Shown in pieces: positions 62,833-64,000 of a stretch of DNA of 64,000 nt. Every line of letters begins with the position of its first letter. Position 1 is the first letter of the stretch. Source of the stretch: Gammaproteobacteria bacterium HGW-Gammaproteobacteria-1 (lineage in GTDB: Bacteria > Pseudomonadota > Gammaproteobacteria > Thiohalomonadales > Thiohalomonadaceae); the NCBI GenBank assembly GCA_002840095.1, contig PGZL01000007.1, positions 188,107-252,106 on the forward strand, read 5' to 3'. The position numbers and the translations under genes are program-made. The notes below the pieces were generated by a model. The model saw only the letters and a program-made list of their open reading frames with translations, was not told where the DNA came from and searched no databases.

Positions 62833-63698
62833 GCCAGCAGCCAGAAGGTGAGCGCGCCCCAGCCCAGCACCGTCACCAGCAGGTGCGGGTCGCGCAACAG
62901 GTCGCGCGCCGGGTCTTCACCGGCGTCCGTGCTGAAGCTGAGGTGCAGGTAGCGGAACAGGCCATAGAGCACGAAGGGCACGGTATAGATGAGATTGCCG
63001 GTGTGGTGGGCGGCGATGGTGTCGGCGCTCATGGTGTACAGGCTGTAGGCCATCACCACGCCGGTGGCGCAGACACCGATCATCAGGTCCAGCATGGGCA
63101 GCGAGTAATTCTCCAGCACCTTGCGCGCCGGCACGCCGCTGTGTTCCATCACCGCCATTTCGGAACGGCGTTTGGCGAAGCCCAGGAACAGGGTCACCAT
63201 CAGGCCGGTGAGCAGCAGCCAGGATGAAGGCGGGATGCCCACGCCCAGGGTGCCGGCCAGGATGCGCAGCATGAAACCGGCGGCGATGATGAACACGTCG
63301 AGGATCACCACGTGCTTGAGGCGCCAGGAATAAAGCAGGTTGAGCACGCCGTACAGCGCGACGATGAGCAACACGCGCGGCGACGCGGCCCAGGCCAGGG
63401 CGAAACCTGCCGTCGCGCACAGCAGTCCCAGCACGCCGCCCTGCCCCGCCGTGACGGTGCCCGCGGCCAGCGGCCGGTGCTTCTTGTGCGGATGCAGCCG
63501 ATCGGCCTCGCGGTCGGCCAGATCGTTGATCACGTAGATGGCGCTGGACACCAGGCAGAAGGCCAGTGCCGCCAGCACGACCGCCTGCACCGTCGCGGCA
63601 TCATTCCAGGCGTGGCCGAACATCAGGCCGACGAAGACGAAGCCGTTCTTCAGCCACTGGTGCGGCCGCAACAGACGCAGCATTTCCCGCGGATTCAC
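62829..63698 (-). CDS. UbiA-family prenyltransferase (decaprenyl-phosphate phosphoribosyltransferase-like)
   Basis: 289 residues, about eight or nine membrane helices. First Asp-rich motif NDLADREADRLHPHKKHRP (about 58-76), second motif region LGFAKRRSEMAVME, and LKNGFVFVGLMFG at the N-terminus. The RPH-x-WLKN opening and KKHRPLAAG are typical of DPPR synthase (UbiA in the Rv3806c group), which transfers phosphoribose to polyprenyl phosphate. Start GTG 63698 with GAGGGAC upstream. First gene of this short envelope or glycan cluster. Confidence 0.9.
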   Translation of the reverse strand: MNPREMLRLLRPHQWLKNGFVFVGLMFGHAWNDAATVQAVVLAALAFCLVSSAIYVINDLADREADRLHPHKKHRPLAAGTVTAGQGGVLGLLCATAGFALAWAASPRVLLIVALYGVLNLLYSWRLKHVVILDVFIIAAGFMLRILAGTLGVGIPPSSWLLLTGLMVTLFLGFAKRRSEMAVMEHSGVPARKVLENYSLPMLDLMIGVCATGVVMAYSLYTMSADTIAAHHTGNLIYTVPFVLYGLFRYLHLSFSTDAGEDPARDLLRDPHLLVTVLGWGALTFWLLA

Positions 63699-63781
63699 GT
63701 CCCTCGCCCTCCAAAGACGAACATCCGACGCAGACGACTACATGGATGTAGTCGGTTGGAAATGTCTGGAACATATTTCCC

Positions 63782-63842
63782 AGGCGCAGAGACGCAGAGA
63801 GTTACTTGCTTGATCATTCTCTGCGTCTCTGCGCCTCTGCGT
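63782..63842. repeat. Word-array palindrome (cgcagaga words), copy 5
   Basis: GGCGCAGAGACGCAGAGAG mirrored by CTCTGCGTCTCTGCGCC followed by another TCTGCG word. Short loop of about 22 bases, so this copy would make the tightest hairpin. Confidence 0.9.
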
Positions 63843-63938
63843 TGGATTTAATAGTTTTCACTGTCTCAGTCTGCGGCGCCCGGCATGGTGCGGTACCAGG
63901 CGTGGTCGGCCAGGGCCAGCAGACTCCGTAGGATGGGT

Positions 63939-64000
63939 AGAGCGGAGCGAAACCCATCATGTTTGCCTCGGCAGGTGATGGGTTTCGTTGCACTCTACCC
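63939..64000. repeat. REP palindrome (GGGTAGAGCG...CGAAACCCATCA type)
   Basis: GGGTAGAG, then CGAAACCCATCA on the left, mirrored by TGATGGGTTTCG and CTCTACCC at the edge. A type common between genes in proteobacteria; it may continue past the window. Confidence 0.8.

Larger units (their letters stand above)
63699..64000. other. Palindrome-rich end of window
   Basis: Holds a small ACTACATGGATGTAGT hairpin (63738-63753), a cgcagaga word-array palindrome (63782-63842), and a GGGTAGAGCGGAGCGAAACC palindrome from about 63939 to the edge. On the minus strand the text SLLALADHAWYRTMPGAAD stop (ending 63866) reads like the end of a gene, but the frame runs into the palindrome and a stop near 63995. 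Confidence 0.5.

Noticed and set aside
60640..62952. 770-codon plus-strand frame over the GT9 and flippase-like genes
   Set aside because: Gln/Gly/His-rich shadow; it crosses a palindromic intergenic repeat.

Overview
The window is a high-GC chromosomal segment of a gammaproteobacterium. This is inferred from gene order and content: proS with a lytic transglycosylase; ilvB-ilvN-ilvC near pssA and leuA; hda - AI-2E permease - CDP-alcohol phosphatidyltransferase - DUF2066 gene divergent from purM-purN; and a bacterial RlmM. Thioredoxins of the SoxW and TlpA kind and the ilv/pssA/leuA order would fit a Chromatiales-like sulfur bacterium, but no gene here fixes the genus. No rRNA, tRNA, CRISPR array or transposase gene was seen.

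Layout. 1-3.6 kb: the end of an EAL phosphodiesterase, a DUF2914 secreted protein, a haem-oxygenase-like redox enzyme and a DUF523-DUF1722 protein. 3.68-17.65 kb: a visibly AT-richer accessory island bounded by two inverted copies of a repeat of about 200-300 bp. It opens with a strong promoter and an integrase-less run of integron cassettes (five attC sites, 4259-6927). It continues with lipoprotein and membrane-protein genes, a regulatory block resembling the immunity region of P4-type satellites with an XRE repressor, another attC site of 59 bp at 11609-11667, further small genes, and two tandem membrane-anchored DUF4041-GIY-YIG nucleases of the type I recall as SNIPE anti-phage nucleases. 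17.7-25.3 kb: stator proteins, a permease, an ECF-sigma operon with DUF3619/DUF3106 genes, a repeat-rich secreted protein, a TatD nuclease, and a toxin-antitoxin pair whose toxin is split by a 161-bp MITE.

25.4-64 kb is mostly core: an M16 peptidase, the YadGH-type ABC exporter, hemerythrin, a GGDEF/EAL protein, PhnA, MurI, PrfC, RimI, a family-4 uracil-DNA glycosylase, LeuA, PssA, IlvC/N/B, ProS, a TolC/HlyD pair, redox proteins, a LysM lipoprotein, ArsC, WrbA, Hda, PurM/N, RlmM and a small envelope or glycan cluster (GT9, LPG-synthase-like flippase, UbiA-type prenyltransferase).

A second theme is the large number of intergenic palindromes. At least nine are built from 8-11 bp words repeated in tandem on one arm and reverse-complemented on the other (words such as cgcagaga, cgccaaga, cgcaaaga, cgaatgaa). 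Others are conventional REP-like hairpins. One such word array lies inside the uracil-DNA glycosylase coding sequence, and another lies just upstream of a TTG-initiated rlmM.
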